Notes: a model not told the origin generated them from the letters alone. 64,000 nucleotides of DNA from Geoalkalibacter subterraneus (GCF_000827125.1 NZ_CP010311.1:2170001-2234000); one strand, 5' to 3'; counted from the first letter of the stretch, positions 25,397 to 34,173 are shown. Numbers and translations are program-made.

Positions 25397-27621
25397 TCGG
25401 CCTCCGCGACACGGGCGAAATCGGCCTCCGCGTGCTGGGCGGCGTCCAGAAACAGGGGCAGAAAGGTCCGACGGTCATCCACCTGGCAACGCTTGGCGCA
25501 GTTTTGGATGCCCCAATGGTCGCCCAGGACAATGGCGGTGCGCCGGGCGCGGGTCACCCCGGTGTAGAGCAGATTACGGTGGTGCATGAAGGAATGCGCC
25601 TTGTGGACCACCACCACGGCGCAGGGGAATTCGGACCCCTGGGTTTTGTGGATGGTGAGCGCATAGGCGAGCTGCAGGTCCTGAAGGTCGGGCGAACCCT
25701 TTTCCATCTCCACGGGCATGCCGTCGAAGTCGATGACCAGGGTGCCGTTCGCGAGGACATCGACCACATAGCCGATGGCACCGTTCATCACATTCAGGTC
25801 GTAATTGTTCCGGGTCTGGATGACCTTGTCGTGTTTGAGAAACGGAGCGCGGCGGCCCATAGCGACCGGCGGTACCTCGGCGTTCCAGAGCTTGCGCTGG
25901 ATGAGCCGCTGCAGTTCCTCGTTCAGTTCCTTGGTGCCGAGCGGCCCCTTGTGGGTCGGCGTCAGCACCTGCACGTCCTTGATGATGTCGAACCCCAGGG
26001 CGTCGAGCCGCTCCTGAAACAACTCCAGCAGGAACGAGCGTGCCGCCATCGGATCTGTGAACTGATCCACCAGATACCAATCCCGGCATCCAGATACCGA
26101 CGCCTCGCTGGTCTTGCGCACTTCGCCCTTGAGAACGGCGGTGCAGTTCTCCTTGAGGACGCCCGCCTGGCGCACGACCTTGTCGAGGATGACCGTGGGG
26201 ATGGCGCGTGTCTGGATCAGATCGCGCAGGATGTTCCCTGGTCCCACCGGCGGAAGCTGGTTGTGGTCCCCGACCAGCAGCACCGTGGTCCGCGACAGGT
26301 CGACCGCCTCGAACAAGTGCCAGGCCAGGGGCACGTCCACCATCGAAAACTCGTCGACCACCAAGACGTCGGCATCGATGGGATTCTCCTTGCTGCGCGA
26401 GAAACCCTTGCCGTCATAGCCGAGCAGGCGGTGAATGGTGGTGCCGCTACGGCCGCTGACTTCCTCCAGGCGCTTGGCGGCCTTGCCGGTCGGCGCGGCG
26501 AGCACGACCTCCAGGTCGCTCTCCTCGCAGATAGTGTTGATGACCGAAATGGTGTAGCTCTTGCCCGAACCGGCTCCACCCGAAATCAGGCTGATGCTGT
26601 GGTGGAGGGCCGAGTGCACCGCTTCGAGCTGCTTCTCGTTCAGCGTTGATGCGCAGCGCCGAATCAGGGCATCGAGTTTCTTGACGGACTGGAAATGCGG
26701 GTTGGGTGTTTCGGCTTGGCCGAACAACGAGGCCAGCTCCCGCTCCATGCGGACGATCTCGGGCAGAGCGACCACGAAACGCCCGCCGTGGGAATCGCAG
26801 GCAAGCGCCTGTTCTTCGATGAGCGCGTCGAGGGCGCTCTCGATACGAACCCGGCTATCCAGGGCATCCATGACCAGCAGCAAATTGGCCTGGTCCACCA
26901 GATCCTCGTATTCGATCCAGCAGTGACCATTGTCCAGGGCTTCACGGACGCAGAAATTCAACCCAGCGCGGATGCGAGGGGTATGGTCCTTGGGGGTACC
27001 CAGCTTGCGGGCGATCTTGTCGACCTTCTTGAAGCCGAATCCCCGGATCTCCCGAATGAGGATGTACGGGTCTTCCTTCAGGATATCGAGGCAGTTGCCG
27101 CCGAGTCTTTCGACCAGGGTGGTGACCTGATGATGGGTCAGGCCGAATGCCGACAGCCAGGCCATGACGGTGTTAACGCTACGGTTCTTCAACCATTCGT
27201 CACGCAACCGCCGGGCCGCTTCCAGGGGCAGTCGAGCCTTGAGCGCAATGCGCTCGGGGTCGTTCAGAAGGGTTTCTTCAAAGGCGTCGCCGAAACTCTC
27301 GACGATCAATCTGGCCTTGGCCGGACCAATGCCCTTGATCTCCGGATGGTTGGCCAGATAGTGGATCAGCCCCTCCGGATCGAGTTCGAGGTCGTGCTCC
27401 ATCCCGTCGACCTTGAACTGACGGCCGTATTTGGGATGGGTGGCCCACGACCCGAGCAGGACCACAGGCTGATTTTCCCGGGCGAACAAATTGCCCGCGA
27501 ACTGGACTTCCTCACCGGTCGGGGTAAGCAGTCGCCCTGCGGAAAACTTGGGTCCGGCATAGTAAACGCGCTCTATTCTTCCCCGGAGTCGCGCCGGGTT
27601 ACTCTCATTTCTTTTTGGCAT
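25393..27621 (-). CDS. RecD2-like SF1B helicase
   Basis: The ATG at 27621 has GGAGGATCGCGAA before it, giving 742 residues; the longer frame starting at 27804 would lie inside the nuclease gene. N-terminal OB-like and helix-hairpin-helix segments ('IKGIGPAKARLIVESFG', 'IRGFGFKKVDKIARKLG') are followed by the helicase: Walker A 'GGAGSGKSYT' (about 350), 'VLVVDEFSMVD' (about 420), 'LVGDHNQLPPVG', and C-terminal 'LTIHKTQGSEFPCAVVV'. This matches RecD2. It overlaps the upstream ERCC4 gene by 49 bases. Confidence 0.9.
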   Translation of the reverse strand: MPKRNESNPARLRGRIERVYYAGPKFSAGRLLTPTGEEVQFAGNLFARENQPVVLLGSWATHPKYGRQFKVDGMEHDLELDPEGLIHYLANHPEIKGIGPAKARLIVESFGDAFEETLLNDPERIALKARLPLEAARRLRDEWLKNRSVNTVMAWLSAFGLTHHQVTTLVERLGGNCLDILKEDPYILIREIRGFGFKKVDKIARKLGTPKDHTPRIRAGLNFCVREALDNGHCWIEYEDLVDQANLLLVMDALDSRVRIESALDALIEEQALACDSHGGRFVVALPEIVRMERELASLFGQAETPNPHFQSVKKLDALIRRCASTLNEKQLEAVHSALHHSISLISGGAGSGKSYTISVINTICEESDLEVVLAAPTGKAAKRLEEVSGRSGTTIHRLLGYDGKGFSRSKENPIDADVLVVDEFSMVDVPLAWHLFEAVDLSRTTVLLVGDHNQLPPVGPGNILRDLIQTRAIPTVILDKVVRQAGVLKENCTAVLKGEVRKTSEASVSGCRDWYLVDQFTDPMAARSFLLELFQERLDALGFDIIKDVQVLTPTHKGPLGTKELNEELQRLIQRKLWNAEVPPVAMGRRAPFLKHDKVIQTRNNYDLNVMNGAIGYVVDVLANGTLVIDFDGMPVEMEKGSPDLQDLQLAYALTIHKTQGSEFPCAVVVVHKAHSFMHHRNLLYTGVTRARRTAIVLGDHWGIQNCAKRCQVDDRRTFLPLFLDAAQHAEADFARVAEAE

Positions 27622-28055
27622 TTCGCGATCCTCCGGTGAAAACGTGTCAGGTACTCCTCGACAAAACGGCAGGCGGCCTGCCGGTCCGAGCAGAAGTAGA
27701 CTGGGACACCGAAGTCGACGACGATGGAGGCGACCGTTCCGATCAGCGCGTGCGGGTGGGCATCGCTGCGGTAGCGGCCATCGACCAGATCGCGAAAGTT
27801 GCACTCGACAACCACGCAGGCGGCTTCATAGGCGGAGAGCTTTTCCAGCTCGCGGTGGAACCGCTTTCGGCCCCGGATGACGGTGGAGACGAAATCCGTC
27901 AGGGATTTGCGCTCCACCGCCACCCGTTCCTCGAGGCCAACCAGCGAGTAATCACCGACGGGCAGCGCCTTGCGAACCGCCGAAACCTTGTCGCAATCGA
28001 AGCTGTAGGGCTCCTGTTCGCGGGTGTCGACGACAACGGTGATCCGGTCCATCAT
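27573..28055 (-). CDS. ERCC4-domain nuclease
   Basis: The protein has 160 residues. The XPF/Mus81-type nuclease signature is visible: 'VVVDTREQEPYSF' (7-19), 'VGDYSLVG', and 'VAVERKSLTDFVSTV' (about 45-59; the ERKS core), then 'RFHRELEKLS'. Free-standing ERCC4 nucleases occur in phage replication modules and cut branched DNA. The start shares a base with the DUF669 stop (TGATG). The C-terminal 50 bases also encode the RecD2 start. Confidence 0.85.
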   Translation of the reverse strand: MMDRITVVVDTREQEPYSFDCDKVSAVRKALPVGDYSLVGLEERVAVERKSLTDFVSTVIRGRKRFHRELEKLSAYEAACVVVECNFRDLVDGRYRSDAHPHALIGTVASIVVDFGVPVYFCSDRQAACRFVEEYLTRFHRRIAKCQKEMRVTRRDSGEE

Positions 28056-28528
28056 CAGAACGGGATCATGTCGTCCATCGCCGCGCCGGGAGCCCCGGCA
28101 TCGTCGGCCATGACAATGCGACGGTTGAAGTAGATGTTCTCGTTTTCACCGCGAGTGCGTTTGGTCACCTCCAGCTTGATGTTGAGAAGCTGCTCGAGGT
28201 GGCCCGGCAGGTCGGAGAGCTTCTGAAGCTGCAGCCCGCAGGTGTAGAGGTCCTGCTTGAGCCACTTGATGTTCTCGTTGCTGGCCATGACGTTGTTGCG
28301 CCAGAGCAGACGGCCCTTGTGGGTCGGAGCGAGAATGCGCAGGGTCCACTTGAGCATGGGGTTGCCCGAAGTCTGGGCGCGGGTCAGTTCGACCCGGTCG
28401 ACGTTGACCTGGTACTTGCCGTCGGGGACGGCCTCGAACTCGCGTTCCTCGACTTCGGCGGTTTCAAAGGCGTCGTCGAACTGCGCCAGGTCGAGGTTGC
28501 TGCTGGATTGGTTTTCGTAGTGTTCCAT
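28055..28528 (-). CDS. DUF669 protein, SSB-like, with acidic DDMIPF tail
   Basis: The protein has 157 residues (ATG 28528). The central 'VPDGKYQVNVDRVELTRAQTSGNPMLKWTLRIL' and 'GRLLWRNNVMASNENIKWLKQDLYTCGLQL' segments match the DUF669 family, usually found beside Sak4-like ATPases. The last residues, DDMIPF, mimic the DDDIPF tip by which bacterial SSB recruits its partners. I infer a single-strand DNA-binding role in recombination and replication. Confidence 0.85.
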   Translation of the reverse strand: MEHYENQSSSNLDLAQFDDAFETAEVEEREFEAVPDGKYQVNVDRVELTRAQTSGNPMLKWTLRILAPTHKGRLLWRNNVMASNENIKWLKQDLYTCGLQLQKLSDLPGHLEQLLNIKLEVTKRTRGENENIYFNRRIVMADDAGAPGAAMDDMIPF

Positions 28529-28540
28529 GGTCGGATCTCC

Positions 28541-29311
28541 TTACTGTTGAGGTTTCGCCGCCGCACTCGCGGTCGGCTCCGGCTTCGGCCGGGCGGCACT
28601 CGCCGCAGCTCCGGCTGCCGTGTTGTTGAAGGCTTTAACGAAGCTCGAAAAATCGAGGGGGATGACTTCGGGGAGTCGGCCGGTGCGGTCACCGGCGTCG
28701 TAGTTGGGACTGGGCTTGGTGCGCATCACGCGCTGCCAGACCGGCTTGCCGTCATCGCCGGTTTTCATGTCCAGATCGCAGAACAGGATCAGATCCACCA
28801 GGCCGGTGACCAGCTTCCGCGCCTTTTCCGGCAGCGTCGGCACGATGCGGGTGTGTTTGCCGGTCCGGGTCTCGATGTCCCGCTCCTGGGAGTGGGAAAT
28901 CAGGATCAGCCCGTAGGGCAGGAAGGCCAGCTTGTTGATGACGCGCTGGAACTCGTTGTTGATCAGCGCGTAGCCCTTGCCGTAGCCCAGGTCAGATTCG
29001 TGCTCGATCTTGAATTTCTTGCAGACGTAGTCCGAGCACATCTTGTAGGCGTTATCCACCGTATCGACGACGATGGTCTTGAACTCGTGCTTGCCCTCGG
29101 CGATTTCGGCACAGGCCTGCAGAAGGTCGTCCCAGCAGGTGATCGGGGTCTGGAACACCTCCAGGGCATTCAGGCCCGGCTCGGTCGCCAGGAACAGTGC
29201 GTCATCGGCCTTGGAGCACCAGGTGCTCTTGCCGATCTTGCTCGGGCCGTACACCAGGGCGGTGAGATCCGAGAGCGTGTGTTTGGGTTTGCTTTTGGTC
29301 TTGGGAAGCAT
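28541..29311 (-). CDS. Sak4-like RecA-type ATPase (phage annealase/recombinase)
   Basis: The protein has 256 residues. Walker A 'YGPSKIGKSTW' (about 20-30), Walker B region 'FKTIVVDTVDNAYKM' (about 78-92) and 'GLILISHSQERD' match the phage nucleotide-binding/Sak4 family. Together with the DUF669 protein it forms a single-strand annealing pair. The C-terminal 35 residues are Ala/Pro-rich and probably disordered. Confidence 0.85.
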   Translation of the reverse strand: MLPKTKSKPKHTLSDLTALVYGPSKIGKSTWCSKADDALFLATEPGLNALEVFQTPITCWDDLLQACAEIAEGKHEFKTIVVDTVDNAYKMCSDYVCKKFKIEHESDLGYGKGYALINNEFQRVINKLAFLPYGLILISHSQERDIETRTGKHTRIVPTLPEKARKLVTGLVDLILFCDLDMKTGDDGKPVWQRVMRTKPSPNYDAGDRTGRLPEVIPLDFSSFVKAFNNTAAGAAASAARPKPEPTASAAAKPQQ

Positions 29312-29337
29312 GGCTTCGTCTCCTTATGGTTGGGATT

Positions 29338-30354
29338 TCAGAACACCGGAGCGGCGTCTTCACCGGCTCCGTCCCGCAGCTCTTCGTGCGGGGCGATCCG
29401 TTGGAAATGGTTTTCGATGACGTTGGGGTTGCCGCCCGAGCGGCAGAGCTGGAAGTAGGCGCAGGGCCTTCCGTACTGGAAGCAGTAGCTGGTGTTGCGG
29501 TAGAAGATGTTGCGCCGACGGGCGTCGAGCATGGCCTTGGAGAGTTCCCACAGCTCCGCCCGCAGTTCCTCGAACTGGTCGCGGGAGATGTAGAGCACCT
29601 CGCGGTGGAACATGCCCGGCTCGAGGTACTTCTCCTGGAGCCGTTGCTGGAAGGTGTCGTCGTCCTCCGGCAACTTGCGCTTGGCGCTGCTCTTGCCGGT
29701 TTTCGACTTGGCGATCAGCTCCGCCCGGCGGGCCTCGAATTCGGCTTCGGTCTCACCCTTTCCCTGGCGCAACTTGGCCTTGACCAGGACGTTGTAGATG
29801 ATGCCGCTGACCGTGATGCCGAGGGTCTGCTCCAGGTACCAGGCGTAGAGGATGATCTGGAAATCGGTCCACAGCCGCTCCAGGTAGCTGGCGTCGATCT
29901 GCGAGGCGGTTTTGTGTTCCAGCAGGAAATACTGGCCATCCTGACGGACGATGCCGTCCACCTTCCCGGCGAGAATAAAACTGCGTGAGGTCGCCCCGGT
30001 CGCCGGGTTGACGATGGGACCTTCGAAGGTCTTTTCGAGCGCGACGACCTCGAACGCTTCGGCCGGGTAGTGTTCCGCATAGGCGCTCATCATGGCCCGG
30101 GCGAGATGCCAGTCGGCCTGTTGATGATCGTCCTGCGCCCGGTTTGGATAGGTCCGGTCGATGTGGTCGAGGACCTTGGCCAGCTCCCGCTCGCTGTGCC
30201 AGCACTCCAGGCAGTCGTGGATGACCGAGCCGAAGGCCAGATTGGGGTCGCGCTCGAGCGGCACCAGCTCGTCGATATAGCGCCACTTGCAGGCCATGCG
30301 GCAGTTGCGGAACAGCCGCCACATGGAATAGGTGGTGGTCATCAGCTCGCTCAT
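29338..30354 (-). CDS. PD-(D/E)XK nuclease (RecB/Cas4-like)
   Basis: The ATG at 30354 overlaps the preceding stop (ATGA), giving 338 residues. Catalytic pattern: 'AFGSVIHDCLECWH' near residue 45, 'LAGKVDGIVRQDGQYFLLEHKTAS' (D...E-x-K) near 130-155. The C-terminal 'YCFQYGRPCAYFQLC' cysteines resemble the Fe-S cluster of Cas4/AddB-type exonucleases. It probably processes ends for the annealing pair encoded downstream. No cas genes are near, so a CRISPR role is unlikely. Confidence 0.85.
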   Translation of the reverse strand: MSELMTTTYSMWRLFRNCRMACKWRYIDELVPLERDPNLAFGSVIHDCLECWHSERELAKVLDHIDRTYPNRAQDDHQQADWHLARAMMSAYAEHYPAEAFEVVALEKTFEGPIVNPATGATSRSFILAGKVDGIVRQDGQYFLLEHKTASQIDASYLERLWTDFQIILYAWYLEQTLGITVSGIIYNVLVKAKLRQGKGETEAEFEARRAELIAKSKTGKSSAKRKLPEDDDTFQQRLQEKYLEPGMFHREVLYISRDQFEELRAELWELSKAMLDARRRNIFYRNTSYCFQYGRPCAYFQLCRSGGNPNVIENHFQRIAPHEELRDGAGEDAAPVF

Positions 30355-30686
30355 ACCGCCACCCCCGCTTCGGCGGCGGGCGCTACGCGATGCTTGGAGG
30401 CACAGGCGCAACCCGACGGTTGGGATCGTTCGATCAGGACCGAGCGTTCACCGTATTCCTTGGTGGCGAAGCCAGTGAAGATGCGGGCAAGGTCACTGCC
30501 GACATCGGTGGAGGCGTCGATCACGCAGGTACGTCGGGCCTTGTCCAAATTGAACCGGCTCTCCATCCGCACACGGGAACGGCCATGCAGGCTTTCGACG
30601 GCCAGCATCGCCAGCATGAAAGTGTCTTCCAGTTCCTGGGCCGGGACCGACTCGTCAAAACGGTACTTGTAAGTGTCGTGAGTCAT
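30351..30686 (-). CDS. Small phage protein, unknown
   Basis: The ATG at 30686 follows GAGGAGTTCAACC; 111 residues. It has a compact N-terminal part ('YKYRFDESVPAQELEDTFMLAMLAVESLHG') with a helix-strand pattern and a Cys-containing C-terminus ('GCACASKHR'). It is the first gene of the recombination/replication operon, 71 bases after motif F. No family is recognised. Confidence 0.7.
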   Translation of the reverse strand: MTHDTYKYRFDESVPAQELEDTFMLAMLAVESLHGRSRVRMESRFNLDKARRTCVIDASTDVGSDLARIFTGFATKEYGERSVLIERSQPSGCACASKHRVAPAAEAGVAV

Positions 30687-30756
30687 GGTTGAACTCCTCT
30701 TTTGTTCAGGTTCTGATTTCCGAGGCCCCGGATAGCCGCACCATGCGGCACGGTGC

Positions 30757-30787
30757 TTACTTACCGGAGGCGGAGCCGATGCGTCGG
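30757..30787 (-). promoter_or_regulatory. Phage promoter-like motif F
   Basis: CCGAC-N15-CCGGTAAGTAA on the minus strand, three bases after the sigma-like gene ends and 71 bases before the first gene of the replication operon. The regulator gene is therefore followed directly by a copy of its presumed target. Confidence 0.75.
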
Positions 30788-30790
30788 AGA

Positions 30791-31375
30791 TCACAGGTAG
30801 TCCTCGAGCCCGGCCTCGCGGAATGCGTCCCTCAGCTTGCTCAGCCGGTCGTAGAGGGTGGTTCTGGGAATGCCCATCTCCCGGGCGACTTCGGCCATGG
30901 TGCTGTCGTGCAGACGCAAGCACAGATCCCGGAGCTCTTCCGGCAGCGAGGCGATGGCCTGGCCGAGATCCATGCGGATCTCATGGGCGAGACGCTCTCT
31001 TGTTTCGCGGGTGCCGCTTCCCAGAGAGCCTTCGCTATCCAGGAAGTCGATCCGCTCGGCGGTGTCGCCTTCGCCGTTGTCGAGGGGTTCGTTGAGTGAG
31101 GTTTGGCAGAGCCGCCAGTCCCGGCATTGGGCGAACCGTGCCTCCAGGATGGTGGAGATGTGACGTTCGACGATCCGGGCCATGAAGGTGGTCTTCTTGG
31201 CCTTGGCGGGATTGAAATGCCGCATCCGCTGCAGCAGATCGATCATCAGTTCCTGTTCGAGGTCGGGTCTGTCGTCCTCGGTGAATCCGGCCTTGCCTAC
31301 GAGTTGACGTGCTTTGTGCCGAATGAGGTCGGCGGCATACTTGTCGATGCCGTCGTAAGAATTCTGTGAAACCAT
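30791..31375 (-). CDS. Sigma-70/ECF-like RNA polymerase sigma factor
   Basis: The protein has 194 residues; ATG 31375 after GAGGAGGCCCC. Region 2-like: 'RPDLEQELMIDLLQRMRHFNPAKAKKTTFMARIVERHI' (about 36-73). Region 4-like HTH: 'IASLPEELRDLCLRLHDSTMAEVAREMGIPRTTLYDRLSKLR' (about 137-180). It probably redirects host RNA polymerase to the six CCGAC-N15-CCGGTAAGTAA motifs. This link is inferred from co-occurrence. A CCTCC...GGAGG hairpin lies just upstream of the start and may affect its translation. Confidence 0.82.
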   Translation of the reverse strand: MVSQNSYDGIDKYAADLIRHKARQLVGKAGFTEDDRPDLEQELMIDLLQRMRHFNPAKAKKTTFMARIVERHISTILEARFAQCRDWRLCQTSLNEPLDNGEGDTAERIDFLDSEGSLGSGTRETRERLAHEIRMDLGQAIASLPEELRDLCLRLHDSTMAEVAREMGIPRTTLYDRLSKLRDAFREAGLEDYL

Positions 31376-31570
31376 CGGGGCCTCCTCGGAGCGAGGAGGA
31401 GGTCCGCGTGGGTGTCGGCACGGGCCAGATCACAGGACAAAGCTGTCGCGTGGGCGAAGGGGTCGCAGGTACGCCGCCAATTGCCGTATTCGGCTCGGCG
31501 ACACCCACAACAGCCTCCGCCATGCGTCCAGCTTGTTGTCCAGTGTCTAAGGGTTCAGGTCGTTACGTGT

Positions 31571-31897
31571 TCAGGCTGCCCGTTCCTCGATGCGCATCAG
31601 GAACGGGAGACCGTGCTTGATCTCGAGCAGGCAGACTTTTCCGCTGCCCATCTGCGCGAGGTGCTCCAGCAGCGCCACGACCTCTTGCTTGAGAATGAAG
31701 TCATCCTGGTCGCGCTCGGGCCGGGGACCGCTTTGTCCGCCCAGCTTGATCTCGCGCTCGATGACCGTGTCAGGGGTGAGTTCCGGCTCGCCTTCGCGGA
31801 CCGGAATGTTGGTGATGCGGCCGAAGTTGATGTCCTGCATCAACTCGATGAGTCGCCGCTTCGGTGGGGTGAGGTGTGCTTTGTTGACTTGTGCCAC
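31571..31897 (-). CDS. Small phage protein, unknown
   Basis: The protein has 108 residues with a GTG start at 31897 after AAGGAGACTGGCA. The N-terminal 'LTPPKRRLIELMQDINFGRITNIPVREGEP' and C-terminal 'LEIKHGLPFLMRIEE' suggest a small DNA- or protein-binding protein. It lies upstream of the sigma-like gene in the same direction and may be the first early gene. No family is recognised. Confidence 0.65.
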   Translation of the reverse strand: MAQVNKAHLTPPKRRLIELMQDINFGRITNIPVREGEPELTPDTVIEREIKLGGQSGPRPERDQDDFILKQEVVALLEHLAQMGSGKVCLLEIKHGLPFLMRIEERAA

Positions 31898-31956
31898 TGC
31901 CAGTCTCCTTGTTCGGAAGTTCTGGCACGCCCGGTGGCCAACCCTGTGCTGACCAA

Positions 31957-32007
31957 TAAAAAACGCCGGATCGCGCCTTCATTGGGGAAGGCGCTACATC
32001 CGGCGTC
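31957..32007 (-). terminator. Strong terminator of the QueC-like cassette
   Basis: On the minus strand the stem is ACGCCGGATGTAGCGCCTTC / GAAGGCGCGATCCGGCGT, nearly perfect over about 18 pairs, followed by TTTTTTATT. It separates the three-gene QueC-like unit from the phage early genes. Confidence 0.85.
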
Positions 32008-32070
32008 GCAATGGCTACATTTGGCGTAGCGGAAATTTTTTTTAGTTTTTTCTTCCTGGGTGGTCCCGGG

Positions 32071-34173
32071 TCACTCGTTGACTATCGGGCGGACCTCCCA
32101 AACGATCTCCTCTTCGGTCCGGTAGACCGGTTCGTTGCCGCACTTGATGGACTCCTTCAGGTGGGCGGCCAGCGGCTTGTCATACTTCTCCAGATACGTG
32201 ATGGCCCGGTTCACGGCGTTCCGGAAGGCGTCGCGGATGTTCTTCCGCTTGTCGTTGGATTTCCGGAGTTTGCCACCCAGACCAACCGCCTCGTTGATTG
32301 CTGTGGTCACCTTTGCCATTTCTTCTTCAAGCCGCTGAATCTCGGCAGCGTTGTTTTCTGCTCGTGCGTCTTCAATTTCTCGAAGAAGATCGTGAGCCGC
32401 CTCCCGGTACTGCTCGATAGCCTTGCGGTCGGCGACGAAGCCGGTATCGCCCAACGGAACCCCCTGGGTGACCTGAAAACCGTCTTCGGTTTCATCAGAG
32501 TTCAGAAACGTGTTGCAGGTATTGATGGCCAACCCGCAGACGATCTCGTAGACCGAGGTTTCCTTGTTGGGCCTCGCCAGAAGGAAGTTGATGTACTCGG
32601 CTCCTTTGTCGACACCCGTCACGAGCACCTCGGCATTGCCGTTAAAGCGTGCGGCCCAGACACCCCCGCGCTTCCTGAAGTAGTTGTCCGGCTGCTTCTG
32701 CTCGACCGGAATAGCTGGGACAGAGATCACCGATCCCGATTCATAGACCGTCCGAAGCAAACAGTCTCCCGGCAAGGTGCGCTGACGGATGGCCGTGATG
32801 TTGCGGGCGACCATGGTGTCCATCGCTTCGCAGACCTCCTTGGCGTGGCGTTTGTAAAGGTCATAGACCTTCTGGGCCACGCTTCCGGGGTTCCCATTCA
32901 AGTAGCGGAAGACCCGACTTACCTCGCTGAATCGAGCGATAAACTGGGTGATGTCATCCTGATCACGGACCTGGTTGGCTCGCTCCAGGTACGCGGCAGC
33001 CATGATCTTGTCCTCGTCCTTGCTTCGACTTTGGGTGAAGATATCGGCCTTATAGTCTTCCACGGGGTCATGCTGATCCGCTTTTGCCGCAATCATGGCA
33101 AAACGCCTGTCGATGCACTGCGAACACGTTCCGCAATGCGTATGGTGATTGGTCATCTCCCAGGTATGGGTGCAGGTGGTCGATGCCGCGATCATGTCCT
33201 GGCATCCGGCCTTGGTGATCACCTCGATAACACCGGCCTTGGTTTTCCAGATGTAGGGATTCTCAATCGTGAACGGTTCGCCAGCCACCAGGCTGATGAT
33301 TTCCTGAAAGCCTCGGATCACCCTGGGGTGGGTGGTGCGTGTTGCCCGGCCGCCGACTACCTGAGCGCAGACCGGCAGATTCAAACTGATGACCCCGTTT
33401 TCGTAAAAACGGACGCTTTTCAGATTGAGCATTTTTGCGATGGTCGCCCCGATAGACACATAAAGGAAGGATCGGCTGCGCTGGGTGTACTCGTAGTTCA
33501 GGCCCTTGTTCTTGTTGACCCGGACGCCGATGTGTAGCGGGGCGTTTTCCCCAGCCTTGTCGGCAATCATCTTTTCCAGGCGGCGGTGGCGCTTGTTGAG
33601 TTTCGGGGTTGACTTGTGGGTCACCAGGACGACCCGGTGCTTTTCGTTCAACACCTCGTCGATAGCTCCGGCCAGCGAATCCAGGCCGCCTGAAAACATC
33701 ACCACCTGTTCCGGATAACCGAGAAGACGCCCGTCATCGTTGAAGTCCAGATAGCCCTGGAATGCCTGAGCCTCTTTCAGTTTGACGAACTCGAAGTGAT
33801 AGTTGTCGTCAGACAAGAAACCAAGCGTGGAGCGCAGCGCCTGGTGGATATCGTCTCCGTTCCAAAAATCTGGCTTCCGCACCGGGATGATGAAGTGCAG
33901 ATCCCTGCGCCAGCCATGGCCAAAAGAATCGACGTCGTCGGCCCCTCGTGGGATGGCCTGATCGGCACTGTAAACGTAGGTGGCGATTTCGAGCAGGTCC
34001 TGGAAAGAATCAGGCACGTCCTTGCTCATCTTTTTGTGGATGTCTTCAATGCGTAGGGTGATCTTGTCCGGCCCATCCTTACCCCAAAGGCGCAGGCGCA
34101 GATCACGGTCAGGATTTTCTTCAATCCCATCGGTCGGTGCGTTCCCACAGATGATATATCGTTTATCTTGCAT
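32071..34173 (-). CDS. Large QueC-like PP-loop ATPase protein (candidate defence effector)
   Basis: The protein has 700 residues. A PP-loop nucleotide-binding site, 'VVMFSGGLDSLAGAI' (about 158-172), and a QueC-like zinc site, 'C-x12-CGTCSQCIDRR' (about 336-356), define a QueC-like core. Flanks of about 150 (N-terminal) and 340 residues (C-terminal, ending in a coiled coil 'EQYREAAHDLLREIEDARAENNAAEIQRLEEEM') are far beyond the roughly 230 residues of housekeeping QueC. QueC-like proteins occur in Qat and type IV CBASS defence. The start overlaps the preceding gene by 11 bases. Confidence 0.8.
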   Translation of the reverse strand: MQDKRYIICGNAPTDGIEENPDRDLRLRLWGKDGPDKITLRIEDIHKKMSKDVPDSFQDLLEIATYVYSADQAIPRGADDVDSFGHGWRRDLHFIIPVRKPDFWNGDDIHQALRSTLGFLSDDNYHFEFVKLKEAQAFQGYLDFNDDGRLLGYPEQVVMFSGGLDSLAGAIDEVLNEKHRVVLVTHKSTPKLNKRHRRLEKMIADKAGENAPLHIGVRVNKNKGLNYEYTQRSRSFLYVSIGATIAKMLNLKSVRFYENGVISLNLPVCAQVVGGRATRTTHPRVIRGFQEIISLVAGEPFTIENPYIWKTKAGVIEVITKAGCQDMIAASTTCTHTWEMTNHHTHCGTCSQCIDRRFAMIAAKADQHDPVEDYKADIFTQSRSKDEDKIMAAAYLERANQVRDQDDITQFIARFSEVSRVFRYLNGNPGSVAQKVYDLYKRHAKEVCEAMDTMVARNITAIRQRTLPGDCLLRTVYESGSVISVPAIPVEQKQPDNYFRKRGGVWAARFNGNAEVLVTGVDKGAEYINFLLARPNKETSVYEIVCGLAINTCNTFLNSDETEDGFQVTQGVPLGDTGFVADRKAIEQYREAAHDLLREIEDARAENNAAEIQRLEEEMAKVTTAINEAVGLGGKLRKSNDKRKNIRDAFRNAVNRAITYLEKYDKPLAAHLKESIKCGNEPVYRTEEEIVWEVRPIVNE

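Noticed and set aside
24089-25567. Plus-strand open frame opposite the primase-helicase
   Set aside because: Spans two real genes on the other strand, no motif, no ribosome site.
29338-30354. Cas4 of a CRISPR system
   Set aside because: No other cas genes or arrays; context is a phage recombination operon.
32071-34173. QueC-like protein as a housekeeping queuosine gene
   Set aside because: Three times the normal length, carried by a prophage with an HTH and an unknown gene; queD and queE are located separately on the chromosome.
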